Below, in pieces: positions 1-6,750 of a stretch of DNA of 14,530 nucleotides. The stretch comes from JAIXWP01 sp049318685 (lineage in GTDB: Bacteria; Bacteroidota; Bacteroidia; Flavobacteriales_D; Sanyastnellaceae). The notes below the pieces were generated by a model. It worked only from the letters and a program-made list of their open reading frames with translations. It was not told where the DNA came from and ran no database searches. The stretch is from positions 1-14,530 of the forward strand of contig JBMOFW010000060.1 of assembly GCA_049318685.1 (NCBI GenBank), written 5' to 3'. Position numbers and translations under genes: made by a program. Each line of letters opens with the position of its first letter. The first letter of the stretch is position 1.

Positions 1-2
1 AC

Positions 3-263
3 GAAATGGTGTTTTCTGAAGATGATGCGGATCACGAAATCATTGCCAATTCAGGTTTCGATGTCTTTATGGCCATTGTTGGTGGTGTCCTATCTGTATT
101 TTTTCTAATTACGATGATTGTGGCCTTGCCAAGTATTTTGGGCTCCTCATGGTCTGATATATCAAATCTCGTCACCAAATTACTCATGCTTTGGTCTGGC
201 CTTCTGGCTATTTTCTCCGTACTCTACAATTTCCGCACATACAACGCTAAAGGGATGAAGTAG
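3..263 (+). CDS. C-terminal part of an unknown membrane protein (5' truncated by window edge)
   Basis: The frame is open from the first complete codon to the TAG at 261-263, with no stop at the left edge. The internal ATG at position 6 is therefore probably not the true start, and the gene likely begins outside the window. The visible 86 residues hold an acidic stretch (SEDDADHE) and two hydrophobic segments, roughly residues 19-46 and 56-77 counting from position 3. They end in a short basic tail (FRTYNAKGMK), which fits a small integral membrane protein with two helices. I do not recognise the family. Its 3' end overlaps by 17 bases the 3' end of the decayed toxin on the other strand, so the two converge. 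Confidence 0.55.
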   Translation, partial: EMVFSEDDADHEIIANSGFDVFMAIVGGVLSVFFLITMIVALPSILGSSWSDISNLVTKLLMLWSGLLAIFSVLYNFRTYNAKGMK

Positions 264-378
264 AATAGTTTCGAGGTTTTTGAGACATATGGAAAACACC
301 TATCACGATGATGGAATTTCCTTCAATTTTGTAATGAACGGTGTACGGAAATTTTACTAACGGACAAGAACGGATTTG
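247..378 (-). pseudogene. Remnant of a ParE/RelE-family toxin (N-terminal part deleted)
   Basis: Directly downstream of the antitoxin, in another frame, the minus strand reads 43 open codons ending at TAG 249-247. The core is FPYTVHYKIEG, then NSIIVIGVFHMSQKP. This is the pattern of the C-terminal half of ParE/RelE toxins: an F-P-Y strand, a Y-x-[IV]-E-G turn, then a hydrophobic strand ending in H-x-x-x-x-P. The frame is closed by a TGA at 381-379, and no start codon or N-terminal helices are present. About 60 residues of a normal toxin of about 95 are missing. The antitoxin frame overlaps the remnant and stops at 357-359, so a deletion seems to have joined the antitoxin end to the middle of the toxin. 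The toxin should be inactive. Family assignment rests on motif recall. Confidence 0.6.
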
Positions 379-581
379 TCATGATTCAGCATGGTTTTCA
401 CCTCTTCCCAAGTGAAAAAACCATCTTTGTCATGCTTTATCTTTTCAAGTCGACGTTCTAGTTCCGCTTCATGTGATTTGGACATAAATTTATCAGCATC
501 TGGAATGCTCTTCCATATCTGCTCAATCAAAGCCAATCGCTCCCGAGCACTTAGTTTTAATATGTCTTGAATCAACGACAT
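357..581 (-). CDS. Putative addiction module antitoxin (small helical, Unstab_antitox-like)
   Basis: This 74-residue protein matches the small antitoxins annotated 'addiction module protein' (PF09720 type). It has an N-terminal helix with LSARERLALIEQIWKSI, a central charged helix AELERRLEKI, and the family's C-terminal (S/T)WEEVK motif. Such proteins neutralise a ParE/RelE toxin encoded just downstream. Here only a toxin remnant follows, so it is an orphan antitoxin. Its last residues (about DKSVLVR) probably derive from read-in across the deletion junction, since family members usually end shortly after WEEVK plus a short basic tail. The ATG at 581 lies about 13 bases from a perfect Bacteroidota -7 element, so the leader is very short and the start is well supported. 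It may act as an anti-addiction factor against related toxins or simply be decaying. Confidence 0.75.
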   Translation of the reverse strand: MSLIQDILKLSARERLALIEQIWKSIPDADKFMSKSHEAELERRLEKIKHDKDGFFTWEEVKTMLNHDKSVLVR

Positions 582-833
582 CGTATTATTTGAACAAAAA
601 TAGGTTTTTCAAAAGAAAATTCAAACGATCAGATTGAAGTTTGCACTTGAATAGAGGTGAAGTTAGTTTTTGTTTTTCTGTTGAATAGGAATAAAACTAG
701 CGACATTGTGCGGCGAATAAGAGAATAAATTATATGTCTTTATGTTTCAGAATATACCTCTTGATAAGTTGCTGTATTCATGCAAAAGCTGTCCATGAGA
801 TTTGACTACTTTCGCCTCAAATAAGACCTAGGA
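582..833. other. Gap between antitoxin and MORN-repeat gene, no gene seen
   Basis: This A+T-rich stretch holds the antitoxin promoter at its left end and, presumably, the promoter of the MORN-repeat gene. Near-consensus plus-strand -7 elements are TATGTTTC (741-748) and TACTTTCG (807-814), each one base off TAnnTTTG, but neither has a well placed TTG. TTG at 641-643 with a 20-base spacer to TAGTTTTT (664-671) is another weak candidate. I see no ORF, hairpin or repeat worth calling. Confidence 0.5.
595..624 (-). promoter_or_regulatory. Bacteroidota-type promoter of the antitoxin
   Basis: On the minus strand the sequence reads TTG (624-622), a 19-base spacer, then TATTTTTG (602-595). This is an exact fit to the Bacteroidota primary sigma consensus TTG-N19-TAnnTTTG. 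Transcription should begin near 590, leaving about 10 bases before the ATG at 581. No Shine-Dalgarno site is present, as is common in this phylum. Confidence 0.7.
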
Positions 834-2441
834 ATGCTTCGTATTGTGATGATTACCACTAGAATTCGTCCGACACTGCAGGCTTTTACGCTGTGTGTGC
901 TCGGTTGTTTTTTCTCGCTTTTTGCTTCCGCTCAAACCCAAAACTTTCAAGACAAATATCCCAACGGCAATGTGCGCAGCGAAGGGGTGTACCATCGCGG
1001 ATTCGAAGATGGGCTTTGGAAATATTACTACGAAAACGGGACGCTTCAAGAAGAGACCCATTATAAAATGGGCAAATTCCACGGCAGTGTAAAACGCTAC
1101 CACCCCAATGGCAAACTCATGGTGGAGGGTTATTTTCTCAATGATAAACAAGACAGCATTCAGCGCACATTCACACAAGATAGTGTGCTGGTAGAAGAAG
1201 GGTTTTGGAATAAAGGCGTGAAAACTGGTCGTTGGAATTATTTTTTCCCCAAAGGCGATACCATGATGGTGGAAGAACATCGCGACTCCGTGATGCTTCT
1301 TCTTACCTGGGTAAATGCTGCCGGCAAAAAAACTGTGGCCCTCGGAAATGGGGTTATGGAAGAATTTTTCGAAAATGGCAAATTGCGCATGTCTACTGCT
1401 TATTTGGAGGGTCTACCCCACGGCAATTTCATCGAATATTTCAGCAGTGGAAAAGTGCGCGTATCTGGCCAATTTGTCAAAGGGTTGAAAGACGGCACCT
1501 GGAAAGAGTATTTTCCAAGTGGCGACCTTCGGAAACTCACGAGTTATGCCAATGCGCAATTGAGTGGTCCGTTTGAAGAATATTTCTCGAACGGAAAATT
1601 GAATGTGAAGGGCGAGCACCTCGAAGGTAAAAAATCAGGGTATTGGAAATGGTACAACGAAAAAGGTTTCGTTGAAATGGAAGGGGGCTTTGACAGTGAT
1701 ATCCAACATGGCGATTGGATCTATTGGTATGCCAATGGACAAAAACAATATTGGGGAGCCTTTGACCATGGAAAAATGCACGGTACATGGCAATATCAAT
1801 ATTGGGGTGGCGAACCTTGGAAATCGGGCAACTACCATCAAGGGTTGAAAGAGGGCAAATGGACGTTTTGGTTTGAAAACGGCAAAGTGCTGATGGAAGG
1901 CAATTTCCGCAACGACCTTGAAGAAGGACTTTGGATCAGCAATTATGAAACAGGCAAGCTCAAAGACAAGGGCAACTATGAAAAGGGAAAGATGAAGGGA
2001 GCATGGGAAGGATTTTACCCCAACGGCGTGCGCAATTACACCGGATCATGGAACGGAGATGTAAAAACCGGCGCGTGGAGTTACTGGACAGATAAAGGTC
2101 GCCCGGAAAAAATAGAAACTTACGATGCCAAAGGGGCATTGAATGGAAAAGCAGAAACCTATAACGAAGCAGGAAAAATAGTGAGCAAAGGCGCTTATAA
2201 AAATGGTAAACCCAACGGGAAATGGGAATACTATTTCGATTTTGGCGGTTTAATGCGCACTTGTGCCTATAAAGAGGGTAAATTGGAGGGAAAATCGGTG
2301 ATTTATGCCGAAAATGGCAAAATTATCGAAGAATGTAGCTACAAAAACAACAAACGCCACGGCGAGTACACGAGTTATGATGCAAAAACGGGCAAACCCA
2401 TCTTGCGTCAAACCTATGAGAATGGCGTCGTGGTGAAGTAG
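834..2441 (+). CDS. Secreted MORN-variant repeat protein (about 20 repeats)
   Basis: The 535-residue product opens with a signal peptide: basic start, hydrophobic FTLCVLGCFFSLF, and a likely cleavage after ASA-Q near residue 33. The second ATG (codon 6, at 849) is an equally good start. From about residue 40 to the end it consists of roughly twenty repeats of 22-24 residues with the pattern Y-x-N/S-G-K-L-x-x-x-G-x-Y-x-x-G-x-x-x-G-x-W. This is the MORN-variant repeat (PF07661 type). One unit around residues 140-175 is degenerate. Databases often name such proteins 'YwqK family antitoxin', but nothing here supports a toxin partner. The repeats form a beta-rich solenoid, and in Bacteroidota such proteins are exported to the periplasm or surface. 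The substrate is unknown. The gene stands alone, with its own presumed promoter upstream and a separate one after it. Confidence 0.85.
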   Translation: MLRIVMITTRIRPTLQAFTLCVLGCFFSLFASAQTQNFQDKYPNGNVRSEGVYHRGFEDGLWKYYYENGTLQEETHYKMGKFHGSVKRYHPNGKLMVEGYFLNDKQDSIQRTFTQDSVLVEEGFWNKGVKTGRWNYFFPKGDTMMVEEHRDSVMLLLTWVNAAGKKTVALGNGVMEEFFENGKLRMSTAYLEGLPHGNFIEYFSSGKVRVSGQFVKGLKDGTWKEYFPSGDLRKLTSYANAQLSGPFEEYFSNGKLNVKGEHLEGKKSGYWKWYNEKGFVEMEGGFDSDIQHGDWIYWYANGQKQYWGAFDHGKMHGTWQYQYWGGEPWKSGNYHQGLKEGKWTFWFENGKVLMEGNFRNDLEEGLWISNYETGKLKDKGNYEKGKMKGAWEGFYPNGVRNYTGSWNGDVKTGAWSYWTDKGRPEKIETYDAKGALNGKAETYNEAGKIVSKGAYKNGKPNGKWEYYFDFGGLMRTCAYKEGKLEGKSVIYAENGKIIEECSYKNNKRHGEYTSYDAKTGKPILRQTYENGVVVK

Positions 2442-2455
2442 CCCCCGAACTTTCA

Positions 2456-2463
2456 TATCTTTG
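2456..2463 (+). promoter_or_regulatory. -7 element of the psp1-gldH-holB promoter
   Basis: TATCTTTG matches the Bacteroidota -7 consensus TAnnTTTG exactly. The expected -33 TTG is weak (only TGA at 2434-2436 or TGG at 2431-2433). The element lies 14 bases after the MORN-gene stop, predicting a leader of about 58 bases before the ATG at 2528. It is a plausible start of the operon. Confidence 0.5.
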
Positions 2464-2527
2464 AGGCGCTCAGGAATTTTTCGAGCAGCGTGAAGGAATG
2501 TGTTGAAGATGAAATAATCGTACTCAA

Positions 2528-4042
2528 ATGGGATGTTCAAGCTGTAGTTCAAATAATAATGGCCTTCCGGCCGGCTGTAAGAATAACGGTGCCTGCGGCA
2601 CCTACGGATGCAACAAATTGGAAGTGTTTGATTGGCTTGCGGGCATGGAATTGCCCCTCGGTCAAAAAGCCTTTGATGTTGTGGAAGTTCGTTTCAAAAA
2701 CAGCAGAAAACACTTTTATCGAAACGTCAATAATCTGGAACTCTACCCCGGCGACGTGGTCGCAGTGGAAGCTTCGCCAGGTCACGACATCGGCGTAGTA
2801 TCACTCACCGGTGAACTTGTACGTATTCAATTGAAACGCAAAGATGTTAAAGACAACTTTGAGGTGAGAAAAATCTACCGCAAAGCCAAAGAAGAAGATA
2901 TCGCCAAATGGCAAGAAGGCCGTCAATTGGAACAAGAAACCATGATGCGTGCCCGCACCATTGCCCGCGAACTCGATCTACAAATGAAAATAAGCGACGT
3001 AGAATACCAAGGCGACAAAAGTAAAGTCACCTTCTTCTACACCGCCGACGATCGTGTGGATTTTCGTGAACTCATCAAACGCTACGCGGAAGCGTTTAAA
3101 GTACGCATCGAAATGCGCCAAATCGGTTATCGCGTTGAGGCCGGTCGTCTCGGCGGTATCGGATCGTGCGGTCGTGAACTCTGCTGTAGTTCTTGGCTTA
3201 CCGATTTCCGCGCTGTATCCACTGGCGCTGCACGCTATCAGCAGTTGTCGCTCAATCCGGCCAAGCTCGCTGGTCAGTGTGGCAAACTGAAATGCTGTCT
3301 TAACTACGAACTCGATCAATACGTGGAGGCATTCAAAGACCTTCCGAGTACCAATATCAAGCTCAAATTGCCGAAAGGCATGGCCATGCACTTCAAGACC
3401 GACATCTTTAAGCGCACCATGTATTATATCTATGATGGACAACCCGGCGAATCGCCTTTCCCATTGTCTATAGACGCGGTGAAAGAAATCATCGACATGA
3501 ACCGCAAGGGTATTGCTATTGAAGATGTGGACGACTTTATTGAAGATGTAGAAGCTACAATTGAAGAATCCACGGATTTTGCTCAGGTTGTTGGTCAAGA
3601 TAGCCTGACTCGCTTCGACCAAAAACGCCGCAACAAGCGCGGAGGACGAGGAAGAACGGATAACAGAAACCAGAACAGGAACGAGAACCAGAACGAGAAT
3701 AGGAACCAGAACCAGAACAGGAACGAGAATAGGAACCAGAACCAGAACAGGAACCAGAACGAGAATAGGAACGAGAATCAGAAACCAGAAACGCGAAACC
3801 AGAAACCTGAGACTGGAAACCAGAAACCGGAAACCAGAAACCAGAAACCGCGTCCTGCGCGCCAGCAAGGAGAGCAACACCAGAAGAAAGAGGGTGGAGC
3901 GCCTGCAGTGGGCAATACACCCAATGATGGCAAAAAACCTGCTGAAGGTGATCGTCCAAGAAACAATAACAATCGCCGCCGAAACAATAACCAGCGCCGC
4001 GGACCAAAGAAAGACGGTCCAACGCCTCCACCGCAATCCTAA
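2528..4042 (+). CDS. PSP1-domain protein (RicT/YaaT-like) with long low-complexity tail
   Basis: The 504-residue protein has three parts. Residues 1-28 are cysteine-rich (C3, C6, C17, C23, C28). Residues about 30-290 form the PSP1 core, with YPGDVVAVE, the GYRVEAGRLGGIGSCGRELC segment, the C214/C219-C220 cluster followed by SSW, and C251/C256-C257 in QCGKLKCCLNYELDQY. In Bacillus subtilis the homologue RicT (YaaT) joins RicA and RicF in an Fe-S complex affecting RNase Y. A similar metal-binding role in Bacteroidota is inference. From about residue 370 the protein becomes an Asn/Gln/Arg/Glu tail, then NQKPETR heptapeptides, then an RRNNNQRR-rich basic end, probably disordered and possibly RNA-binding. 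The gene is first in a tight run with gldH and holB. The start is chosen because MGCSSC is typical of the family. Confidence 0.85.
   Translation: MGCSSCSSNNNGLPAGCKNNGACGTYGCNKLEVFDWLAGMELPLGQKAFDVVEVRFKNSRKHFYRNVNNLELYPGDVVAVEASPGHDIGVVSLTGELVRIQLKRKDVKDNFEVRKIYRKAKEEDIAKWQEGRQLEQETMMRARTIARELDLQMKISDVEYQGDKSKVTFFYTADDRVDFRELIKRYAEAFKVRIEMRQIGYRVEAGRLGGIGSCGRELCCSSWLTDFRAVSTGAARYQQLSLNPAKLAGQCGKLKCCLNYELDQYVEAFKDLPSTNIKLKLPKGMAMHFKTDIFKRTMYYIYDGQPGESPFPLSIDAVKEIIDMNRKGIAIEDVDDFIEDVEATIEESTDFAQVVGQDSLTRFDQKRRNKRGGRGRTDNRNQNRNENQNENRNQNQNRNENRNQNQNRNQNENRNENQKPETRNQKPETGNQKPETRNQKPRPARQQGEQHQKKEGGAPAVGNTPNDGKKPAEGDRPRNNNNRRRNNNQRRGPKKDGPTPPPQS
3665..3778 (+). repeat. Hexanucleotide tandem array inside the psp1-like gene
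   Basis: Nineteen 6-base units follow one another, mainly CAGAAC, AGGAAC and GAGAAT/GAGAAC, encoding alternating RN, QN and EN dipeptides. A 30-base block of five units (3695-3724) is repeated exactly and in tandem at 3725-3754, which suggests recent duplication. Changes in unit number keep the reading frame. Confidence 0.85.
3782..3851 (+). repeat. Heptanucleotide tandem array (AAACCAG) inside the psp1-like gene
   Basis: Ten 7-base units of AAACCAG or near variants (AAACGCG, AAACCTG, AGACTGG, AAACCGG, AAACCGC) start three bases after the hexamer array ends. Because 7 is not a multiple of 3, three units (21 bases) encode one NQKPETR heptapeptide. All three frames of a perfect array would give the same cyclic peptide. 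Gain or loss of one unit would shift the frame of the basic C-terminus. Confidence 0.85.
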
Positions 4043-4049
4043 AAATCAC

Positions 4050-4535
4050 GTGAGCGTTTTGAAGAAATTTCCTTTGGCTTTAATGATTGGGGCTTTCACC
4101 ATGATGGCCTTGTTGACTGCATGCGACAATGACGTTGTGTATGAAGAAAATGAGACGATTGAAGGGGCGAGCTGGAATGCAAAGGATGGGAAGATGTTCG
4201 AGTTTGATGTGGAAGACACCCTCAAATTATATGATTTTTATATCAATGTGCGCAATGGGGAAGCTTATCCATACTCGAATCTTTTTCTTTTTGTGGAGAT
4301 GGAATTCCCGAATGGAAAAAAAAGTATTGACACTTTAGAGTGTCCGTTGGCTGACCCAGCGGGTAACTGGTATGGCAGCGGATTGGGAGATATTTACGAC
4401 AATCGAATTGTGTACCAACAACGTCGGAGATTCCCGTTGAGTGGACATTATAAAGTGGGCATTTTTCAAGCTATGCGCACCGAAAATCTTGAAGGCATTC
4501 ACGATATAGGATTCAGATTGGGTAACGCAAAATGA
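4050..4535 (+). CDS. gldH: Gliding motility / T9SS-associated lipoprotein GldH
   Basis: Starting at GTG 4050 the product is 161 residues, as in the family (about 160). It reads VSVLKKFPLALMIGAFTMMA then LLTAC, a lipoprotein signal with the acylated Cys at about residue 25. The body carries the GldH hallmarks: a YDFYINVRN strand, NLFLFVEMEFPNG, DTLECPLADPAGNWYG, GLGDIYD, and the end GHYKVGIFQAMR...LEGIHDIGFR. In Flavobacterium johnsoniae GldH is required for gliding and is one of the Gld lipoproteins tied to type IX secretion. No ATG precedes the signal peptide: the in-frame ATG at 4083 would leave no basic n-region, so GTG 4050 or TTG 4059 (LKKFPL) is the likely start. It begins 7 bases after the PSP1 stop, and its TGA overlaps the ATG of holB, so expression is probably coupled to both. 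Confidence 0.88.
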   Translation: MSVLKKFPLALMIGAFTMMALLTACDNDVVYEENETIEGASWNAKDGKMFEFDVEDTLKLYDFYINVRNGEAYPYSNLFLFVEMEFPNGKKSIDTLECPLADPAGNWYGSGLGDIYDNRIVYQQRRRFPLSGHYKVGIFQAMRTENLEGIHDIGFRLGNAK

Positions 4536-5668
4536 AGTTTGAGCAAATCATAGGGCAAGAGGAGACCAAAGAAAAATTGATCCACTCTTATAGAGAAGGT
4601 CGATTGGCTCATGCGATTCTTCTTCTTGGTAGCGAAGGTTCGGGAAATTTGGCCCTGGCACTTGCTTTTGCGCAATATCTCTCTTGTTCCAACAAATCAG
4701 AAATGGATTCATGTGGGCTCTGTCCGTCGTGTAAAAAGCACGCGTCGCTGCAGCATCCTGATCTACATTTTTCATTTCCTTATTTCAACAAAACGGCGAG
4801 AGAAGGAAGTGGTGGTGAAAAGACCACTTCGCATGACTACAGCGGCGAATGGCGTGAATGTATTTTGGCCAATCCTTACATGGGTATCGAGCATTGGCGC
4901 TCGGTAATCACCAAAGACAACAAAGTATTCATGATGGGGGTGGCCGAGGCTGAACACATAGTGAAACGACTTTCGTTGAAAAGCTATGAGGGTGGTCGTA
5001 AATTTATGATTGTCTGGTTGCCGGAGTATATCCGCCAAGATGCAGCCAATAAATTGCTCAAGACATTAGAAGAACCTCCCGAGGGCACACTTTTCATATT
5101 CGTTTCCAATTCCGTTGAACGATTGTTGTCTACAGTGCTTTCACGAGTGCAAGTACTGCATGTGCCGAAGATTCCGGATGATGTTATTCACCGCGAATTG
5201 ATTTCTCGCGGAGTGGATGAAACTGCGGCCGCAGGCATTACGCATTACGTTGATGGCAATTGGTGGCGAGCGGAATTGCTCAGCTCCTCGAAGGATCCCA
5301 ACGAATTTTTTAGCACACAGTTCATCGGATGGATGCGCAATTGCTACACAAAAAATATCGCGGAAATCGTGAGGTGGGCAGATGAAATGCACAAATTGAG
5401 TCGTGATGATCAAAAAGAATTTTTGATGTATGCACTTGATCAAATTCGTCAAAACTTGGTGCTGAACTATGCAGGAATGGACTTGGCCCGGATGAATGCA
5501 CAGGAAGCAGAATTTTCGAAGAAATTTTCAGTGTTTATTAATGAAAAAAACGCCGAGAATTTAATGGATCTTATTAGCGAAGCACACAAGGATATTTCTG
5601 GCATGTGTTATTCCAAATTGGTCTTATCGGATTTGTCCTTTAAAGTGCATTACGAGCTCAAAAAGTAA
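4532..5668 (+). CDS. holB: DNA polymerase III delta' subunit
   Basis: This 378-residue protein is the delta' wrench subunit of the clamp loader that places the sliding clamp on primed DNA. Residues 1-30 show the AAA+ start (IIGQEETKEKLIHSYREGRLAHAILL). The P-loop is degenerate, GSEGSGN at 33-39 with no Lys, as expected for a delta' that does not hydrolyse ATP. Four cysteines (C52, C61, C64, C67) form the zinc module. Around residues 185-205 follow KLLKTLEEPPEGTLFIFVS and LSRVQ. The usual Ser-Arg-Cys trio reads S204-R205-V206. A C-terminal helical collar domain completes the protein. The start overlaps the gldH stop (ATGA). The gene ends 83 bases before the ompA start. Confidence 0.88.
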   Translation: MKFEQIIGQEETKEKLIHSYREGRLAHAILLLGSEGSGNLALALAFAQYLSCSNKSEMDSCGLCPSCKKHASLQHPDLHFSFPYFNKTAREGSGGEKTTSHDYSGEWRECILANPYMGIEHWRSVITKDNKVFMMGVAEAEHIVKRLSLKSYEGGRKFMIVWLPEYIRQDAANKLLKTLEEPPEGTLFIFVSNSVERLLSTVLSRVQVLHVPKIPDDVIHRELISRGVDETAAAGITHYVDGNWWRAELLSSSKDPNEFFSTQFIGWMRNCYTKNIAEIVRWADEMHKLSRDDQKEFLMYALDQIRQNLVLNYAGMDLARMNAQEAEFSKKFSVFINEKNAENLMDLISEAHKDISGMCYSKLVLSDLSFKVHYELKK

Positions 5669-5751
5669 ACTGTCTATTGTCGATAAACTTGACTGTTTAT
5701 TTGCTGCACGGGAGTGATTTTCAGCGAAATTTGAAGCTAAATTCCCGGAAA

Positions 5752-6744
5752 ATGAAATCACCCATTACCCTTATTGGATTCATCCTTCTTTTAGCGACCA
5801 CAGGCTGTGTCAGTCATCGCAAGTACACGGAGCTTGAAGGCAAGAAAAACACGCTGGTTCAAGAAAACAATGATTTGCGCGCAGCGAATGAAAAAGCCAC
5901 GGCAAAGCAAAAAGAATTGGAGAGCGCGAATGGTGTCCAAGGAAAGGAATTGGCTGAGTTGCGTGCAGATACTGCTGAAGCCGGAAAACAATATCGTCAA
6001 TTGCGCGTGCAATACGATAAAATCAACGAGTTGAATGATATTTTATCGCGCAAGAGTTCTGAGCTGTTGGATCAAGCTACCGGTGAAAATCAAAAATTGG
6101 CCACTGAACTATCCAAAACACAAGAAGCGCTTCAAAAGAAAGAAGATATGCTCAAAGTATTGGAGGCCGATTTGAACGCCAAACAAGAGGCTATTGACAA
6201 GGCCAATAAAGATTTGGAAGATCGCGAGGCACGCTTGAAAGAAGTGGAAACAATGTTAGCGCAGCAACGTGAGGCATCTGAGGCGTTAAAGGAAAAAGTA
6301 CAGGCGGCTTTGCTCGGGTTTAAAGACAAAGGACTCACCGTGCGCGAAGAGGATGGAAAGGTTTATGTCAGCATGGAGGCGAAATTGCTTTTTGCTTCGG
6401 GAAGCACTACGGTTGATCCGCAAGGAAAAAAAGCCATCATTGATTTGGCCAAAGCCATCGAGAATGAAGTGGATATGGAGATCATTGTAGAAGGTCATAC
6501 TGATACAGACAAGTTCACTTCAGCTACTTATCCGAAAGACAATTGGGATTTGAGTGTATTGCGCGCTACAGAAGTGATCAAAATTATTACGGCCAATAGC
6601 AATATCAAACCGGCTGTGTTAAGTGCTGCAGGTCGCAATGAATTCCATCCGGTGGATCCAAACGATAAATCAAAAAACCGCCGTATCGAAATCATACTCC
6701 AACCGAATCTTGGAGAATTGTATAAATTGGTATCTGGAGAGTAA
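5752..6744 (+). CDS. OmpA-family lipoprotein with coiled-coil stalk
   Basis: From ATG 5752 the protein has 330 residues. An upstream in-frame ATG at 5677 would add 25 residues before the signal peptide and is rejected. MKSPITLIGFILLLATTGC is a lipoprotein signal with the acylated Cys at 19, although the -3 residue is Thr. Residues 20-190 are a long charged coiled coil (KKNTLVQENNDLRAANEKA and similar heptads). Residues about 205-325 form an OmpA C-terminal domain: LLFASGSTTVDPQGKKAI, EGHTDTD (247-253), NWDLSVLRATEV with D266 and R271 at the places that bind diaminopimelate, and NRRIEI (309-314) with the conserved Arg pair. It likely tethers the outer membrane to peptidoglycan. It is not the TPR-bearing PorE type. 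Its stop lies six bases from the recO stop on the other strand. Confidence 0.85.
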   Translation: MKSPITLIGFILLLATTGCVSHRKYTELEGKKNTLVQENNDLRAANEKATAKQKELESANGVQGKELAELRADTAEAGKQYRQLRVQYDKINELNDILSRKSSELLDQATGENQKLATELSKTQEALQKKEDMLKVLEADLNAKQEAIDKANKDLEDREARLKEVETMLAQQREASEALKEKVQAALLGFKDKGLTVREEDGKVYVSMEAKLLFASGSTTVDPQGKKAIIDLAKAIENEVDMEIIVEGHTDTDKFTSATYPKDNWDLSVLRATEVIKIITANSNIKPAVLSAAGRNEFHPVDPNDKSKNRRIEIILQPNLGELYKLVSGE

Positions 6745-6750
6745 TCTAGA

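Noticed and set aside
834..2441. YwqK-type antitoxin label for the MORN-repeat gene
   Set aside because: It has a signal peptide and no neighbouring toxin; the label is a database habit for MORN-variant repeats.
3665..3851. Possible CRISPR-like repeat array
   Set aside because: The units are 6-7 bases with no spacers, lie within a coding frame, and no cas gene is near.
2978..4036. 352-codon open frame on the minus strand opposite the PSP1-like gene
   Set aside because: It is antisense to a gene with clear conserved motifs. Its long hydrophobic LVPVLVLVPILV stretch merely mirrors the hexamer and heptamer arrays.
3894..4049. Long N-terminal extension of GldH
   Set aside because: It overlaps the PSP1 C-terminus in another frame and would bury the lipoprotein signal.
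5677..5751. Upstream ATG start for the OmpA-family lipoprotein
   Set aside because: It would place 25 polar residues before a clear lipoprotein signal; ATG 5752 gives a proper n-region.
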